A stretch of DNA of 64,000 nt from Methylobacterium sp. J-088 (GTDB taxonomy: Bacteria; Pseudomonadota; Alphaproteobacteria; Rhizobiales; Beijerinckiaceae): assembly GCF_022829295.1 (NCBI RefSeq), contig NZ_JAKSYH010000057.1, forward strand, positions 1 through 64,000, given 5' to 3'. A model generated the notes under the pieces. The model saw nothing but the letters and a program-made list of their open reading frames with translations. It ran no database searches and was not told the DNA's origin. Both the position numbers and the translations under genes were made by a program. Shown piece after piece: positions 37,790-49,267 of this stretch; positions within the stretch are counted from its first letter, which is position 1; the number at the start of each line of letters is the position of its first letter.

Positions 37790-39235
37790 ATGTGCCTGGG
37801 CGACGACCCGAATTGCCACGCCTTCGAAGCGCATCGCCGCCAGTTCCGGCGTGACCTCGAGCCGGAGCGGCGCGCCTTCCTGAAGAGCGGCTTCGCGGCG
37901 ACGGGCGCTGCAGCGGCGGCCTTCGCGGCCGGCGGCCCCTCGCTGGTGAGCCCGGCTTTGGCGCAGGCCTCGGGCGCCAAGTTCGCCGCGACCGGCCATT
38001 ACCATCTGCCCGCCAACGCCGAGACGGTGCATTGGGGCTTCTTCAGCCGCAGCCTCAAGCCGCAGGTCGAGATCGGCTCTGGCGATTTCGTGACGATCGA
38101 GACGCTGACCCATCAGGCCAGCGACGATGCCGAGCGGATGATCCAGGGCGATCCGGGCGCCGAGAGCGTCTACCTCTGGACCAAGGACAAGATGGGCGTC
38201 TCGCCCCGCGGTGCGGGCGCAATGGACGCCAAGATCGGCCCCGGCGGCGGTCTCGGCGTGCATATCTGCACCGGCCCGGTGGCGATCCGCGGCGCAGGGC
38301 CCGGCGACGTGCTGGAGGTCCGCATCCTCGACGTGGCGCCCCGCCCCAGCGCCAACCCGAAATACAAGGGGCTCGCCTTCGGCAGCAACGCGGCCGCGTG
38401 GTGGGGCTTCCACTACAAGGACCTGATCACCGGCGACAAACCCCGGGAGGTGGTGACCATCTACGAGGTCGACGCCACAGGCGCGCGCGACTGGGCGCGG
38501 GCGGTCTACAGCTTCCGCTGGCCCGGCGTCACCGACCCGTTCGGGGTCGCGCATCCGACCATCGACTATCCCGGCCTGCCGGTCGACCATGCCAAGACGC
38601 AGAAGACCTTCGATGTGCTGAAGGGGATCCGCGTGCCGATCCGCCCGCATTTCGGCACGCTGGGCGTCGCGCCCGCCGAGGCCGACCGGGTCAACACCAT
38701 CCCGCCGAGCTATACCGGCGGCAACATCGACAATTGGCGGATCGGCAAGGGCGCGACGCTCTACTTCCCCGTCGCGGTGCCGGGGGCGCTGTTCTCGGTG
38801 GGCGATCCCCATGCCAGCCAGGGCGATTCCGAATTGTGCGGGACCGCGATCGAGTGCTCGCTCACCGGCACCTTCCAGTTCGTCCTGCACAAGAAGGCCG
38901 ACCTGCTCGGCTCGCCGCTGGAAGCCCTCGACTTCCCGATGATCGAGACGAAGGACGATTGGGTCCTGTCCGGGTTCAGCTACCCGAACTACCTGCGCGA
39001 CCTCGGTCCGGATGCCCAGGCGGCGATTTTCGAGAAGTCGTCGATCGACCTCGCCATGCGCGACGCGTTCCGCAAGATGCGCCAGTTCCTGATGCACGCG
39101 AAGGGACTGACCGAGGACGAGGCGATCTCGCTGATGTCGGTGGCGGTCGATTTCGGGATCACGCAGGTCGTGGACGGCAATTGGGGCGTCCACGCGGTGG
39201 TCAAAAAGGCAATATTTCCCGATCGGGTCGCCTAG
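37790..39235 (+). CDS. Tat-exported acetamidase/formamidase family protein
   Basis: This 481-residue protein belongs to the FmdA/AmdA family, which hydrolyses formamide or short amides to ammonia and the acid. It has a twin-arginine signal, [18 protein letters not shown] (Arg27-Arg28), with cleavage near residue 60, so it is exported folded. Family parts are [34 protein letters not shown] and [22 protein letters not shown] 37790 is chosen because it keeps the normal length of Tat leader. It ends convergent to ppx with four bases of overlap. Confidence 0.88.
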   Translation: MCLGDDPNCHAFEAHRRQFRRDLEPERRAFLKSGFAATGAAAAAFAAGGPSLVSPALAQASGAKFAATGHYHLPANAETVHWGFFSRSLKPQVEIGSGDFVTIETLTHQASDDAERMIQGDPGAESVYLWTKDKMGVSPRGAGAMDAKIGPGGGLGVHICTGPVAIRGAGPGDVLEVRILDVAPRPSANPKYKGLAFGSNAAAWWGFHYKDLITGDKPREVVTIYEVDATGARDWARAVYSFRWPGVTDPFGVAHPTIDYPGLPVDHAKTQKTFDVLKGIRVPIRPHFGTLGVAPAEADRVNTIPPSYTGGNIDNWRIGKGATLYFPVAVPGALFSVGDPHASQGDSELCGTAIECSLTGTFQFVLHKKADLLGSPLEALDFPMIETKDDWVLSGFSYPNYLRDLGPDAQAAIFEKSSIDLAMRDAFRKMRQFLMHAKGLTEDEAISLMSVAVDFGITQVVDGNWGVHAVVKKAIFPDRVA

Positions 39236-40878
39236 CCGATCTCGACCCGACCTTCGAGGCCAGTGACGCGCCCGAGGCCGCGGACCCGGTTCAGCAGGCG
39301 GTCACCGTTCAGGGCTGCCCAGTCCCGCGGCAGCCGCAGGACGACCCGCCCGTCCTCGACGGTCAGCGGCGCTTGGCCGAGGGCGCCACCCATCCCGGCC
39401 GAGATCGGGAACGCGACCCGCAACAGCGCCCCGAGCAGGCGCGCCCGCTCGAACAGGCGCGGCCCGGCGACAGTGCGCAGGATCGGATTGGCCTTCTCCG
39501 GCGCGAGCCCGGTATGCCGGAGCGAGACTGCCAGCGCCAGATAGGCCCGACCCGGGTGGTCGACGCCCACGAAGGCGGCGTTCTGGATCGCCGCGATGCT
39601 CTGCTGGTCTCGGTAATCGGGGTGGGCGCGCCAGCCGACATCCGAGAGCAGGCAGGCCGCGTGCCTCAGGCGGCGCTCGTCCGCGGTCTCGTGGCCGTCG
39701 AGGGTCGTCACGAACCGGTCGGTCCAGGCGATCAGTTCCTCGCCGTGCTGGGGCGCGCGGGAGCGCAGGGTGTTGAACTCCGCCGCCGAGGCCAGGAGCG
39801 GATCGATCAGCCGGGCGTCGCGGTCGAGCTGCTCGAACAGCAGGCCCTCGCGGACACCGGAAGCCGAGATCGCGACCTCCCGTGGGCGGCCGACCCGGAT
39901 GATCTCCTCCAGCACCACCGCACCGTAGGCGAGGAGCGGGCGCCGCGCCTCGGAGATCGCATCGACATCCTGGAGCAGGGCGACGTCGGTCTGCTCGACG
40001 AGCTGCAGGAAGGTCAATTCGTCGCTCGGCTCCACGGTGTAGCCGTGCATCACGTGGACCGGGTAGCCGCGGGCGGCCATGTGCAGTCGCGCCAGCGCGC
40101 GCCACGTGCCGCCGACCGCGTAGAAGGTCCGCCCGCGCAGGGTTTCGAGCTGCGGCACCGCCTTGCGCATGTGTTCGCGCGCGATCTTGGCGGCCTTCTT
40201 CACTGAGCCGCCGGAGAGATCCTGAAGGGCGAGGCCGCCGAGCGGCATGGTCACGCCCTGCCCGACCACGGTGCCGCGGACATCCACGAGTTCGAGCGAG
40301 CCGCCGCCCATGTCGCCCACAACCCCGTCGGGGGCGTGAAAGCCGGAGATGACGCCCATCGCCGAGAGTTCCGCCTCGCGCCGGCCGGACAGGAGCTGGA
40401 TGTCCTGGCCGCAGGCCACCTCCGCGGCGCGCAGGAAGTCGGGGCCGTTCTCCGCATCGCGGGCCGCCGCGGTCGCCAGCACGAAGACCCGAGACACCCG
40501 CATGGTCTCGCACAGCACCCGGAACCGGGCCAGCGCGGCGAGCGCCCGCGCGACCGCCTCGTCATTCAGCCGGCCCGTGGTCAGGACGTTGCGCCCGAGG
40601 CCGCACAGGACCTTCTCGTTGTAGAGCGGGGTCGGCGCCCGGGTTAGGCCGTCATAGGCGACGAGCCGGACCGAGTTCGATCCGATGTCGATGATGGCCA
40701 CCGGAGCGTGCGCGGCGACCACGGACCGCTCCGTCGGATGCGCGAGGATGAGATTGGCGCGAGAGCTGCCCAAACGTCCATGTCCTTGAGTGAGCGCGGC
40801 GGGCTCGCTGGACGCACCGCCGGTGCGATCCGGGGCCGTGGCCGGTCGCGCTGCGACCGATGTCGGCTCCGGACCCAT
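39232..40878 (-). CDS. ppx: Ppx/GppA family exopolyphosphatase
   Basis: Ppx cuts terminal phosphate from polyphosphate, and may also act on pppGpp. The 548-residue protein (ATG 40878) has the ASKHA ATP-fold motifs [17 protein letters not shown] and [15 protein letters not shown], and a C-terminal HD-like helical domain with [19 protein letters not shown]. The first 60 residues are low-complexity and may not all be translated. It lies downstream of ppk1 on the same strand, pairing synthesis and breakdown. Confidence 0.93.
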   Translation of the reverse strand: MGPEPTSVAARPATAPDRTGGASSEPAALTQGHGRLGSSRANLILAHPTERSVVAAHAPVAIIDIGSNSVRLVAYDGLTRAPTPLYNEKVLCGLGRNVLTTGRLNDEAVARALAALARFRVLCETMRVSRVFVLATAAARDAENGPDFLRAAEVACGQDIQLLSGRREAELSAMGVISGFHAPDGVVGDMGGGSLELVDVRGTVVGQGVTMPLGGLALQDLSGGSVKKAAKIAREHMRKAVPQLETLRGRTFYAVGGTWRALARLHMAARGYPVHVMHGYTVEPSDELTFLQLVEQTDVALLQDVDAISEARRPLLAYGAVVLEEIIRVGRPREVAISASGVREGLLFEQLDRDARLIDPLLASAAEFNTLRSRAPQHGEELIAWTDRFVTTLDGHETADERRLRHAACLLSDVGWRAHPDYRDQQSIAAIQNAAFVGVDHPGRAYLALAVSLRHTGLAPEKANPILRTVAGPRLFERARLLGALLRVAFPISAGMGGALGQAPLTVEDGRVVLRLPRDWAALNGDRLLNRVRGLGRVTGLEGRVEIG

Positions 40879-41057
40879 GATGTCACGGCCCGGCGGCCGG
40901 TCGGGAAACCATGTCGGCGGCGGGGAAACCACATGGCCTTGCGTCGACGGGCGGGTACGTCCTTTGCGCAAATCTTGGATCGTCCGCAAGTTCCTCGCGC
41001 AGAAGCGCAGGGCGTCCGCGCGAAACCTGTCGAGCTTCCGGCGCATGCGGGGGACGT

Positions 41058-43634
41058 CTAGGCGCGCTGCGCCCGCCGGCTCAACGCACGGGGGCTCGAC
41101 TTCTTCGACGCCTTGCCGCGTCCGGAGAGACTGGGATTCGTCATGAAGTACTTGTGCGCGTTGAAGGGTTCCTCGCCATCCGCCGGCTGGATCCGCTCAC
41201 ACCCGCCGGAGGCGAGCAGCCGCCAGCTCTGACGGTTGTCCAGGAGGTTCGCCAGCATGATCTGGTCGAGCACCTGCTGATGCACCGTGGGATTCGTGAT
41301 CGGCAGCAGCGCCTCGACACGCCGGTCGAGGTTCCGACTCATCAGGTCGGCCGACGAGATGTAGACCGTCGCCTTTGGATGAGGCAGCCCGACGCCGTTT
41401 CCGAAGGCGTAGATGCGCCCGTGCTCCAGGAAGCGCCCGACGATCGATTTGACCCGGATCGTCTCCGACAGGCCCGGGATGCCAGGCCGCAGGCAGCAGA
41501 TGCCGCGCACCACGCAGTCGATCTGCACTCCGGCCTCCGAGGCGTCGTAGAGCGCGTCGATGATCTGGGCATCCACCAGGGAGTTGCACTTGATCCAGAT
41601 CGCCGCCGGGCGGCCCGCCTTCGCGTGGGCGACCTCGGCCTCGATGTGCTCCAGTAGCTTGTTCTTCGCCGTCAGCGGCGAGACCGCCATGCGCTCCAGC
41701 TCGGCGGGCTCCGCGTAGCCGGTGATGAAGTTGAAGATCCGCGACACGTCCCGGGCGATCGCCGGATCCGCCGTGAAGAACGACAGGTCCGTGTAGATGC
41801 GCGCCGTGATCGGGTGGTAATTGCCGGTGCCGACATGGCAGTAGGTGACGAGCTTGTCGCCCTCGCGCCGGACCACCAGCGACAGCTTGGCGTGGGTCTT
41901 CAGCTCCACGAAGCCGAACACCACCTGCGCGCCTGCCTTCTCCAGGTTGCGCGCCCAGCGGATATTTGCCTCCTCGTCGAAGCGGGCCTTCAGCTCGACG
42001 AGCGCGGTCACCGACTTGCCGAGCTCGGCCGCCTCGGCCAGCGCCGCCACGATCGGCGAGTTCGACGAGGTGCGGTACAGCGTCTGCTTGATCGCCACCA
42101 CGTTCGGGTCGCGGGCCGCCTGGGCCAGGAACTGCACCACCGAGTCGAAGGACTCGTAGGGGTGGTGGACAATGAAGTCCTTCTGCCGGATCGCCGCGAA
42201 CACGTCGCCGCCGCTTTCGCGGATGCGCTCCGGGAAGCGTGGGTTGTAGGGCTTGAACTTCAGATCCGGCCGGTCGATCCCGACCACTTGGCTCAGTTCG
42301 TTGAGGGCCAGCATGCCCTCGACCAGGAACACCGCATCGGGGGCGATCTCGAGTTCGTCGACCACGAAGCCGCGCAGATCCTCCGCCATCCCGGCTTCGA
42401 CTTCGAGGCGGATCACCACGCCACGGCGGCGCTGCTTCAACGCGGTCTCGAAGTGGAGAACGAGATCCTCCGCCTCCTCCTCGATCTCGAGGTCGGAGTC
42501 GCGCACCACCCGGAAGGCGCCGCTGCTCCTCACGAGGTAGCCGGGGAACAGGCGGCCGGTGAACATCCCGATCACCTGCTCGATCGGGATCAGGCGTGCC
42601 GCGGTCTCGCTGTCGCTCACCGGCAGGCGCACGAAACGGTCGATGACGCCCGGCAGGCGGATCAGGGCGCGCAGGGTCCGCCCGTCCTTGGGCCGCACCA
42701 GCGTCAGCGCGATCGTGGTGCCGAGATTCGGAATGAACGGGAACGGGTGGGCCGGGTCGATCGCCAGCGGCGTCAGCACCGGGAAGACATGGGTCAGGAA
42801 GTAGTCTTCGAGCCACGTGGTCTGCTCGGCGGTGAGCGCGGCAGGCTCGACGATGTCGATGTCCGAGGCGTGCAGCTCCTCGCGCAGCTCGCGCCAGCGC
42901 GCCTGCTGGTCCGCCCCCAGCCGCGCGGTTTCCGTGCCGATCCGTACCAGCTGCTCGGAGGGCGACAGGCCGTCCTGGGACGGAACCGTGAGGCCGGCGC
43001 GCACCTGATCGATCAGGCCCGCCACACGGACCATGAAGAACTCGTCGAGGTTGTTCGCCGAGATCGACAGGAAGCGCAGGCGCTCCAGCAGCGGATGATT
43101 GGGGTTCGAGGCCTCTTCCAGCACGCGCCTGTTGAATTGCAGCCAGGACAATTCACGGTTCACGAACCGCTCCGGCGAGTGCCGCAGCCCGCGCCCGGCT
43201 TCGAGCACCGACTCGCGCGCCGCGTCCGCCTGGGGCTCCTCGGGCTGGGCGACGACGGCCGGCCATTCATCGGTCGTGTCCGAGATCGCGGCGGCCGTGG
43301 CTGCCGGAGCACTGGCCGTCGGCGCAGTGTTCTGTGGCCCGGTTGCCGCCCGCGGCGCGGCCGTTGCGGTCTGGGCTGCCGTCGCTGTCCGGGGCCGTGT
43401 CGCGGCCGGCTTCGGTTGCGCGGCGGGTTTCGGCTGCGCGATGGGCTTGGGCTGCGCGGTCGGTTCGGGCTGCGCGGCAGGCGCAGAGGCTAGACTCGTC
43501 GCGGCGGTGGCACCCGCCGGCATTCGCCGGACGGCCGGAGCGCGCCGGGTGGTCGGATGGGACGCGGGATGCCGACGGGGTTCCGCGGCCTCGTCGGCGG
43601 CTTCGCGTTCCGTGGGCTTCTGCGTCGAATCCAT
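41058..43634 (-). CDS. ppk1: Polyphosphate kinase 1
   Basis: PPK1 makes polyphosphate from ATP. The 858-residue protein (ATG 43634) has the N domain from [36 protein letters not shown], and the catalytic part with [19 protein letters not shown], where the phosphorylated His lies, and [16 protein letters not shown]. The first 140 residues are an unusual Ala/Pro/Gln-rich extension with PAAQPKP-type repeats. It is followed by ppx after 180 bases. Confidence 0.95.
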   Translation of the reverse strand: MDSTQKPTEREAADEAAEPRRHPASHPTTRRAPAVRRMPAGATAATSLASAPAAQPEPTAQPKPIAQPKPAAQPKPAATRPRTATAAQTATAAPRAATGPQNTAPTASAPAATAAAISDTTDEWPAVVAQPEEPQADAARESVLEAGRGLRHSPERFVNRELSWLQFNRRVLEEASNPNHPLLERLRFLSISANNLDEFFMVRVAGLIDQVRAGLTVPSQDGLSPSEQLVRIGTETARLGADQQARWRELREELHASDIDIVEPAALTAEQTTWLEDYFLTHVFPVLTPLAIDPAHPFPFIPNLGTTIALTLVRPKDGRTLRALIRLPGVIDRFVRLPVSDSETAARLIPIEQVIGMFTGRLFPGYLVRSSGAFRVVRDSDLEIEEEAEDLVLHFETALKQRRRGVVIRLEVEAGMAEDLRGFVVDELEIAPDAVFLVEGMLALNELSQVVGIDRPDLKFKPYNPRFPERIRESGGDVFAAIRQKDFIVHHPYESFDSVVQFLAQAARDPNVVAIKQTLYRTSSNSPIVAALAEAAELGKSVTALVELKARFDEEANIRWARNLEKAGAQVVFGFVELKTHAKLSLVVRREGDKLVTYCHVGTGNYHPITARIYTDLSFFTADPAIARDVSRIFNFITGYAEPAELERMAVSPLTAKNKLLEHIEAEVAHAKAGRPAAIWIKCNSLVDAQIIDALYDASEAGVQIDCVVRGICCLRPGIPGLSETIRVKSIVGRFLEHGRIYAFGNGVGLPHPKATVYISSADLMSRNLDRRVEALLPITNPTVHQQVLDQIMLANLLDNRQSWRLLASGGCERIQPADGEEPFNAHKYFMTNPSLSGRGKASKKSSPRALSRRAQRA

Positions 43635-43738
43635 TCCTGTTCCCTGTCCCTCATCACGGCTTTGCGCGAAGGCGCGCGTTCTACAACGTCCACCCCGAGC
43701 CATCACGACAGTTTCGTGACGAACCCGGGATTCCAGGA

Positions 43739-44449
43739 TCAGCCGTCCGGATCGGACTCGTCGTCGAAGCCCATCCGCCGCAGCACGGCGAGGGCGAGCG
43801 GGCGGCTGATCCGCCGTTGGCGGCCCAGGGCATCCCGGTCGAGTTCGGCGACGACATCACGGGCGCGCCCGAGGGACCGGTCGATCCGCAGGGCCAGCGA
43901 ATCGATAACGCTCAGATCGACCACGAGTTGGCGGTCCACGAACAGTTTCACCAGCACGGCCCGCAGCAGGGCGTCGTCGGGCTCTCGAATCGCGATTCCC
44001 GGCGCGAGGCGCAGGCGCGAGCGCAGGTCGGGCGTGGCGAGATTGAGCGCATCGATCCCGGTGCCGCTGGTCAGCAGCAACGGGCATCCGCGTTCACGGG
44101 CGCGGTTCAGGAGGTGGAACAGCGCCGCCTCGTCCCGGTCCTGCGCCCGGTCGATATCCTCGATCACGAGCGCCCCGTTGGACACGAGGTGCTGGACCGC
44201 ATCCGCATTGATGTCGCCGGCCTGAACGGTCCAGGCATGGGCGCGCTCGGCCCAGATCGCCGCCAGGTGACTCTTGCCGCTGCCGGATGGGCCGGTCAGC
44301 ACCAGCACGCTGTCGGGCCAGTTGGGCCAGGCCTCGATCAGTGCGTAGGCGGCCTCGTTGGCCGGACCCACGAGGAAATCCTCACGGCCGTAGCGCGGAT
44401 CGAGCGGCAGGTCGAAGGCGAGCTGCCGCGGTGGTACGTTCTCAGGCAT
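43739..44449 (-). CDS. hdaA: DnaA-related regulator HdaA
   Basis: HdaA promotes hydrolysis of DnaA-ATP and so limits replication initiation in alphaproteobacteria. The 236-residue protein is the AAA+ core of DnaA without the DNA-binding end. It begins with the clamp-binding-like [16 protein letters not shown], has Walker [15 protein letters not shown], Walker [11 protein letters not shown], and an RSRLRLAPG sensor region. ATG 44449 is preferred to GTG 44455. It diverges from purM. Confidence 0.9.
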   Translation of the reverse strand: MPENVPPRQLAFDLPLDPRYGREDFLVGPANEAAYALIEAWPNWPDSVLVLTGPSGSGKSHLAAIWAERAHAWTVQAGDINADAVQHLVSNGALVIEDIDRAQDRDEAALFHLLNRARERGCPLLLTSGTGIDALNLATPDLRSRLRLAPGIAIREPDDALLRAVLVKLFVDRQLVVDLSVIDSLALRIDRSLGRARDVVAELDRDALGRQRRISRPLALAVLRRMGFDDESDPDG

Positions 44450-44591
44450 GCCCACTCAGGATCACCCCGCACTGGCGCAGGTCAAGGGCCGTTCTTCCAA
44501 GCGGATCGATGGTCGGGCGGCCCGGCGCCGACTCGCGCAACGCGCGGTTAGCCGCTAGAGCGGGCCGATCAATCACCGAGGTGGCGCGGGC

Positions 44592-45671
44592 ATGACGGCC
44601 AGGGACGGCAAAGAGCCGACGACGAGGCTGACCTATGCGGCGGCGGGCGTCGATATCGACGCCGGCAACGCCATGGTCGAGACGATCAAGCCGCTGGTGC
44701 GCTCGACCCGGCGCCCCGGGGCCGATGCCGAGATCGGCGGCTTCGGCGGCCTGTTCGACCTGAAGGCCGCGGGTTTCCGCGATCCGATCCTGGTGGCGGC
44801 CAACGACGGCGTCGGCACCAAGGTCAAGATCGCGATCGAGACCGGGCGTCACGCTACGATCGGCATCGACCTCGTGGCGATGTGCGTCAACGACATCATC
44901 GTGCAGGGCGCTGAGCCGCTGTTCTTCCTCGACTATTATGCCACCGGCAAGCTGGTGCCGGGGGTCGGCGCCGACATCGTGCGCGGTATCGCCGAGGGGT
45001 GCCGTCAGGCCGGGTGCGCGCTGATCGGCGGCGAGACCGCCGAAATGCCGGGCCTCTATGACGGTTCGGATTACGACCTCGCGGGGTTCTCGGTCGGCGC
45101 CGCCGAGCGGGGCAGCCTGCTGCCGCGTCCGGGCATCCGCCCCGGCGACGTGGTGCTCGGCCTGCCCTCCTCCGGGGTGCATTCCAATGGCTTTTCGCTG
45201 GTCCGCCGGATCGTCGCCAAGACCGGTCTCGGCTGGGACGCGTCCGCGCCCTTCGCGCCGGAGATGAGCCTCGGCGAGGCGCTGCTGACGCCGACCCGGA
45301 TCTACGTGAAGCCCCTGCTCGCGGCGCTCGGCGCCACCGACGGCATCCGCGCGCTCGCGCACATCACCGGCGGCGGCTTCCCCGACAACCTGCCCCGGGT
45401 CCTGCCGGACGATGTCGGCATCAGCGTCGACCTCGACGCCGTGACCCCGCCGCCGGTGTTCGGCTGGCTCGCCCGGGAGGGCGACGTCGCCGAAGCCGAG
45501 ATGCTGCGCACGTTCAATTGCGGGATCGGCATGGTGGTGATCGCCGCTGCCGACGCGGTGGACGATGTCGACGAGGCCCTGACCCGGGCCGGCGAGACCC
45601 CGGTGCGCCTCGGCCGCATCACGCCGCGGGGACCCGAGGCGGTGACCTTCAGCGGGCGCCTCGCTCTCTGA
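44592..45671 (+). CDS. purM: AIR synthase PurM
   Basis: PurM closes the imidazole ring in purine synthesis (phosphoribosylformylglycinamidine cyclo-ligase). The 359-residue protein has [59 protein letters not shown] and [13 protein letters not shown]. Its stop shares a base with the purN start (TGATG). Confidence 0.97.
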   Translation: MTARDGKEPTTRLTYAAAGVDIDAGNAMVETIKPLVRSTRRPGADAEIGGFGGLFDLKAAGFRDPILVAANDGVGTKVKIAIETGRHATIGIDLVAMCVNDIIVQGAEPLFFLDYYATGKLVPGVGADIVRGIAEGCRQAGCALIGGETAEMPGLYDGSDYDLAGFSVGAAERGSLLPRPGIRPGDVVLGLPSSGVHSNGFSLVRRIVAKTGLGWDASAPFAPEMSLGEALLTPTRIYVKPLLAALGATDGIRALAHITGGGFPDNLPRVLPDDVGISVDLDAVTPPPVFGWLAREGDVAEAEMLRTFNCGIGMVVIAAADAVDDVDEALTRAGETPVRLGRITPRGPEAVTFSGRLAL

Positions 45672-46321
45672 TGGCGACCACGGGGAAGATGCGGGTCGCG
45701 GTCCTGATCTCGGGGCGCGGCTCGAACATGGTGGCGCTGCTCGAAGCGGCGCGGGACCCGGCCTATCCGGCCGAGATCGTCCTGGTCCTGTCGAACCGGC
45801 CCGATGCGGCGGGCCTCGCCCGGGCCGCCGAGGCCGGCATCCCGACGGGGATCATCGACCACACGGCCTTTCCGGATCGCGCCCGCTTCGATGCCGCGCT
45901 CGATGCCGAACTCCGGGCCGCGTCCGTCGAGCTGGTCTGCCTCGCGGGCTTCATGCGGATCCTGACGCCGGGCTTCGTCGCCGGCTGGGCGGGGCGGATG
46001 ATCAACATTCATCCGTCGCTGCTGCCCCTGTTCAAGGGCACGCACACGCACCGTCAGGCGCTCGACGCGGGCGTGCGCCTGCACGGCTGCACCGTCCATT
46101 TCGTGGTGCCGGAACTCGATGCCGGTCCGATCCTGGCCCAGGCCGCGATCCCGGTCCGTCAGGACGACGATCCCGACAGTCTCGCCGACCGCGTGATCGT
46201 GCAGGAGCGGCGGCTTTATCCGGCGGTGCTCGCCCTGGTGGCGGGCGGGCGGGCCCGCCTGGAGGGGGATCGCGTGATCGTCGCCGAGGAGGCCCCGGAG
46301 GGCGTCCTGTTCAGCGTATAA
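45671..46321 (+). CDS. purN: GAR transformylase PurN
   Basis: PurN formylates glycinamide ribonucleotide using 10-formyl-H4F, linking purine synthesis to C1 metabolism. The 216-residue protein has VAVLISGRGSNMVALLEA, the catalytic INIHPSLLPLFKGTHTH with its Asn-His pair, and VVPELDAGPILAQAA. It is coupled to purM by TGATG. Confidence 0.97.
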   Translation: MATTGKMRVAVLISGRGSNMVALLEAARDPAYPAEIVLVLSNRPDAAGLARAAEAGIPTGIIDHTAFPDRARFDAALDAELRAASVELVCLAGFMRILTPGFVAGWAGRMINIHPSLLPLFKGTHTHRQALDAGVRLHGCTVHFVVPELDAGPILAQAAIPVRQDDDPDSLADRVIVQERRLYPAVLALVAGGRARLEGDRVIVAEEAPEGVLFSV

Positions 46322-46328
46322 GGGGATT

Positions 46329-46350
46329 CCGAAGGGACGAGTCCCTTCGG
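46329..46350 (+). terminator. Hairpin after purN
   Basis: A perfect 10-bp stem, CCGAAGGGAC with GTCCCTTCGG and a 2-base loop, begins eight bases after purN. It is followed by GGGTCCGGGGCGGCGCCCCGG, itself self-complementary. No T-run; as it lies between convergent genes it may end transcripts both ways. Confidence 0.6.
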
Positions 46351-46379
46351 CAGGGTCCGGGGCGGCGCCCCGGTGATCC

Positions 46380-46745
46380 TCAGACCGGCCGCTGCAGCTT
46401 GCAGCTGTCCAGTGCCGAGAGCGCCTTGGCGCGTGCGGTATCGTTGAAATAGCCGGTCGCCCGATAGGCTTCGATCTCGGAGGCGTCGAGGCTGCGCAGG
46501 GTCTGCCGGGCGTAGCAGCTGCAGGGACGCTCCAGGGATGCCTCGGGGGCGCTGGTCAGGCGGGCCTGGACGATCGTGCAGGCGTGGCGCACGCGCCCTT
46601 CGAGGTTCGCCTTGGTGGCGGTCTTGAGCGCGGGGTCCGGCTCGTATTGCTGGAACGGGGCCGAGGATCCGCCCGCGAGGGCGGCGGTCGCGCCGAGGGC
46701 GATGAGACCGGTCGCGATCAGCAGGGGCAGGCGGCGCATCGTCAT
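46380..46745 (-). CDS. Small Cys-containing secreted protein, unknown
   Basis: This 121-residue protein has a signal peptide (LPLLIATGLIALGATAALA) and a mature domain with four cysteines: RHACTIV, PCSCYARQ and a final DSCKL. The C-x18-CSC-x37-C layout resembles the small secreted protein at 20008-20370, though the sequences are otherwise far apart. ATG 46739 is an equally good start. No named family recognised. Confidence 0.78.
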   Translation of the reverse strand: MTMRRLPLLIATGLIALGATAALAGGSSAPFQQYEPDPALKTATKANLEGRVRHACTIVQARLTSAPEASLERPCSCYARQTLRSLDASEIEAYRATGYFNDTARAKALSALDSCKLQRPV

Positions 46746-46912
46746 GGGGGTCCTAGTCCAGGGCTGAAATTGATCAAGCTCGGCCGTTGGACGCCTCCAG
46801 GCTCCCGTCCGTCAATGGCGGGCCGGACACACAGGGCGGCATTCACTGCACCCCGAAGCGCGCGGGGGAACGATGGCGGCCCGGTGTGCCCGGCCCGCCA
46901 CCGCCTTGAGGA

Positions 46913-47335
46913 TCAGCCGACGATGTCGGAATCCTGGAAGAACTGCGCGATCTCGAGCTTGGCGTTCTCGGCGCTGTCCGAACCGTGGACGGTGTTCTCA
47001 CCGACCGATTCCGCGAACTTCTTGCGGATCGTGCCATCGGCGGCCTGGGCGGGGTTCGTCGCGCCCATGACCTCACGGTACTTCGCCACGGCGTTCTCGC
47101 CTTCCAGAACCTGGACCACCACCGGGCCGGAGGTCATGAAGCTGGTGAGCTCACCGAAGAACGGGCGCTCCTTGTGCACCTCGTAGAATGTCTCGGCCTG
47201 GGCCTGGCTCATGCGAATGCGGCGCTGGCCGACGATGCGCAGGCCGGCCTCCTCGATCACCGCGTTGACGGCGCCCGTGAGGTTCCGCCGCGTGGCGTCG
47301 GGCTTGAGGATCGAGAAGGTGCGCTCGGTGGCCAT
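46913..47335 (-). CDS. ndk: Nucleoside diphosphate kinase
   Basis: Ndk balances nucleoside triphosphates by phosphate transfer through an active-site His. The 140-residue protein has family length, with [40 protein letters not shown] and the catalytic His in [20 protein letters not shown]. It is a single gene. Confidence 0.97.
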   Translation of the reverse strand: MATERTFSILKPDATRRNLTGAVNAVIEEAGLRIVGQRRIRMSQAQAETFYEVHKERPFFGELTSFMTSGPVVVQVLEGENAVAKYREVMGATNPAQAADGTIRKKFAESVGENTVHGSDSAENAKLEIAQFFQDSDIVG

Positions 47336-47602
47336 GATGCGTCCGGTCCGTCTGTGGAAAAGGCGTACGGCGCGTCGGGATGCCGGCCGCGCCGCATGAG
47401 CGAAAATTTCGCTTCGGCGCCGGGCTTATAGCGGTGGGTCCGCAGGGTCTCAAGCGGCGCCGGGTGAACCCGACCCGCAAGCGTGGCCGTGGCTCCGCCG
47501 CAACACCGCCGAAAATTCGCCTGATTGCGACGGCTCACTCCCGCTCCATCGACTTCGTCCATCCCCCGGGCGTCTGCGACGCCCCCTTCACGGAGACGAA
47601 CC

Positions 47603-48067
47603 ATGCGCATCGCTCTCAGCGCCGCCCTGCTCCTCACCGGCCTCTCGGCCGCCACCGCAGACACCGGCAAGGATCCCTCCGGCACGTGGCTGACCGGCGA
47701 TGGCCGCGCCAAGATCCGGATCGACCGGTGCGGCCCAGGCCAGAAGCTGGTCTGCGGCAAGGTCGTGTGGCTCAAGCTGCCGACCACCGAGTCCGGCGCG
47801 CCGCGCACCGACCTCAAGAACCCCGATCCGAAGAAGCGCAGCCGCCCGGTCATGGGCCTACAGCTGATCGACGGGTTGAAGCCCGACGAGGAAAAATTCT
47901 CCGGCGAGATCTACAATATTGAGGAGGGCAAGATCTACACTGTCAGCCTCGAGCGGGAGAGCGAGGCCGAGCTCAGCGTCTCCGGCTGCATGCTCAAGAT
48001 CCTGTGCGGCTCCCAGACCTGGACGCGGGTGCCGGACGTCAATCAGCAGGCCGCCAACAAGAACTGA
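47603..48067 (+). CDS. DUF2147 family secreted protein
   Basis: This 154-residue protein starts at ATG 47603 with a signal peptide (MRIALSAALLLTGLSAATA) and matches DUF2147, small periplasmic or secreted beta-barrel-like proteins: GTWLTGDGRAKIRIDRCG, LCG-type Cys pair and GKIYTVSLERE with LSVSGCMLKILCGSQTWTR. Function unknown in this family. Confidence 0.9.
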   Translation: MRIALSAALLLTGLSAATADTGKDPSGTWLTGDGRAKIRIDRCGPGQKLVCGKVVWLKLPTTESGAPRTDLKNPDPKKRSRPVMGLQLIDGLKPDEEKFSGEIYNIEEGKIYTVSLERESEAELSVSGCMLKILCGSQTWTRVPDVNQQAANKN

Positions 48068-48083
48068 CGGCTGAAACGGTTCG

Positions 48084-48719
48084 TCAGATCGCCGCGAGGC
48101 CGCGCTGGACCGCCGGCCTCGCCAGCATGCTCTCCAGCCAGCGCCCCACGTTCGGCAGGGTTTCGATGGCGACACCCTGCTTGAAGTTGAGCTTGGCCCA
48201 GGTGAACGTCGCGATGTCGGCGATCGAGTAATCGTCGGCCAGATAGGCCCGACCCTCGAGGCGGCGCTCCAGCACGCCGTACAGGCGCTTCGCCTCGGCG
48301 GTGAAGCGTTCGATCGCGTACGGCACTTTCTCGGGCGCGTAAATCTTGAAATGGTGGGTCTGCCCGAGCATCGGCCCGAAGCCCGCGACCTGCCAGAACA
48401 GCCATTCGTCCACGAGAACGCGGGCGCGCTCGTCGGTAGGATAGAGCTGACCGGTCTTGCGCCCGAGATACTGCAGGATGGCGCCCGATTCGAACACAGA
48501 GATCGGCTCGCCGCCCGGTCCGTCGGGATCGACGATCGCCGGAATCTTATTGTTGGGCGAGAGCGCCAGGAAATCCGGCGCGAACTGCTCGTTCTTGCCG
48601 ATGTCGACCGGGACGATCCTGTACGGGAGCCCGCACTCCTCCAGCATGATCGGAATCTTCCAGCCGTTCGGCGTGCTCCAGGTATGGACGTCGATCGGCC
48701 GCCCGGAAACCGCTGCCAT
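48084..48719 (-). CDS. Glutathione S-transferase (Nu/YghU-like)
   Basis: This 211-residue cytosolic protein has the GST thioredoxin-fold start IDVHTWSTPNGWKIPIMLEE, NNKIPAIVDPDGPGGEPISV with the cis-proline, and a helical C-terminal domain including DDYSIADIATFTWAKL. The TPNGWK stretch is like the disulfide-reductase Nu class (YfcG/YghU). Substrate not known. It converges with the DUF2147 gene. Confidence 0.92.
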   Translation of the reverse strand: MAAVSGRPIDVHTWSTPNGWKIPIMLEECGLPYRIVPVDIGKNEQFAPDFLALSPNNKIPAIVDPDGPGGEPISVFESGAILQYLGRKTGQLYPTDERARVLVDEWLFWQVAGFGPMLGQTHHFKIYAPEKVPYAIERFTAEAKRLYGVLERRLEGRAYLADDYSIADIATFTWAKLNFKQGVAIETLPNVGRWLESMLARPAVQRGLAAI

Positions 48720-48967
48720 GCTCTGCCTGCTCCTCGACCGTATCGCCGCGGCGCGGCGCCCCCACTGCCGGGTTCGGACAATCCCGGCAATGAAGACGAT
48801 TTCCCCGTCGCGCTCAAGGGCTCAACGGCAGGAGCGGCTGGCGGTTCAAGATCCGCGCTGTGATGCACTGCCTGTTGGCAGCGTCCGGTCGACCCTTGCC
48901 GACCCCACGCGGGCGCGGCGAGATAGGCGACCGGGGCGTCGCCATGGCGCCGTGGGGGACCGAGACG

Positions 48968-49267
48968 ATGATCAGCCGATTCGTGACGATCGTGGGGCTT
49001 GCCGTGCCGCTGCTCGCCGCCCAGACGCTGCTGGCGAAGGATGCGCCCGCAAAACCTCCGGCCGCCGCCGAGGCGCCGGCCACCGCACCGGGCACCCCGG
49101 CTACCAAGGAGCTGACGCCCGGCCAGACCGCCGCGCGCACCCGCCAGAAGACGTGTGGCTCCGAGTGGCGCGCGCTCACCGACGCGCAGAAGGCCGCGCA
49201 GGGTCCGAAGTGGCCCCAATACTGGAGCAAGTGCAATAAGCGCCTGAAGGGCGGCGATAAGGCCTAA
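48968..49267 (+). CDS. Small secreted Cys-pair protein, unknown
   Basis: This 99-residue protein starts at ATG 48968 with a signal peptide (ISRFVTIVGLAVPLLAAQTLLA), an Ala/Pro-rich linker (PAKPPAAAEAPATAPGTPAT) and a compact C-terminal domain, TCGSEWRALTDAQKAAQGPK, then WPQYWSKCNKRLKG. The two cysteines probably pair in the periplasm. ATG 48944 is possible too. No named function. Confidence 0.75.
   Translation: MISRFVTIVGLAVPLLAAQTLLAKDAPAKPPAAAEAPATAPGTPATKELTPGQTAARTRQKTCGSEWRALTDAQKAAQGPKWPQYWSKCNKRLKGGDKA

Noticed and set aside
34673..39193. Open frame of 1,506 codons on the minus strand
   Set aside because: Only its end, from about 35314, is a real acetyltransferase. The rest is antisense to malic enzyme and the formamidase-like gene and has low-complexity Arg/Asp/Gly-rich translation.
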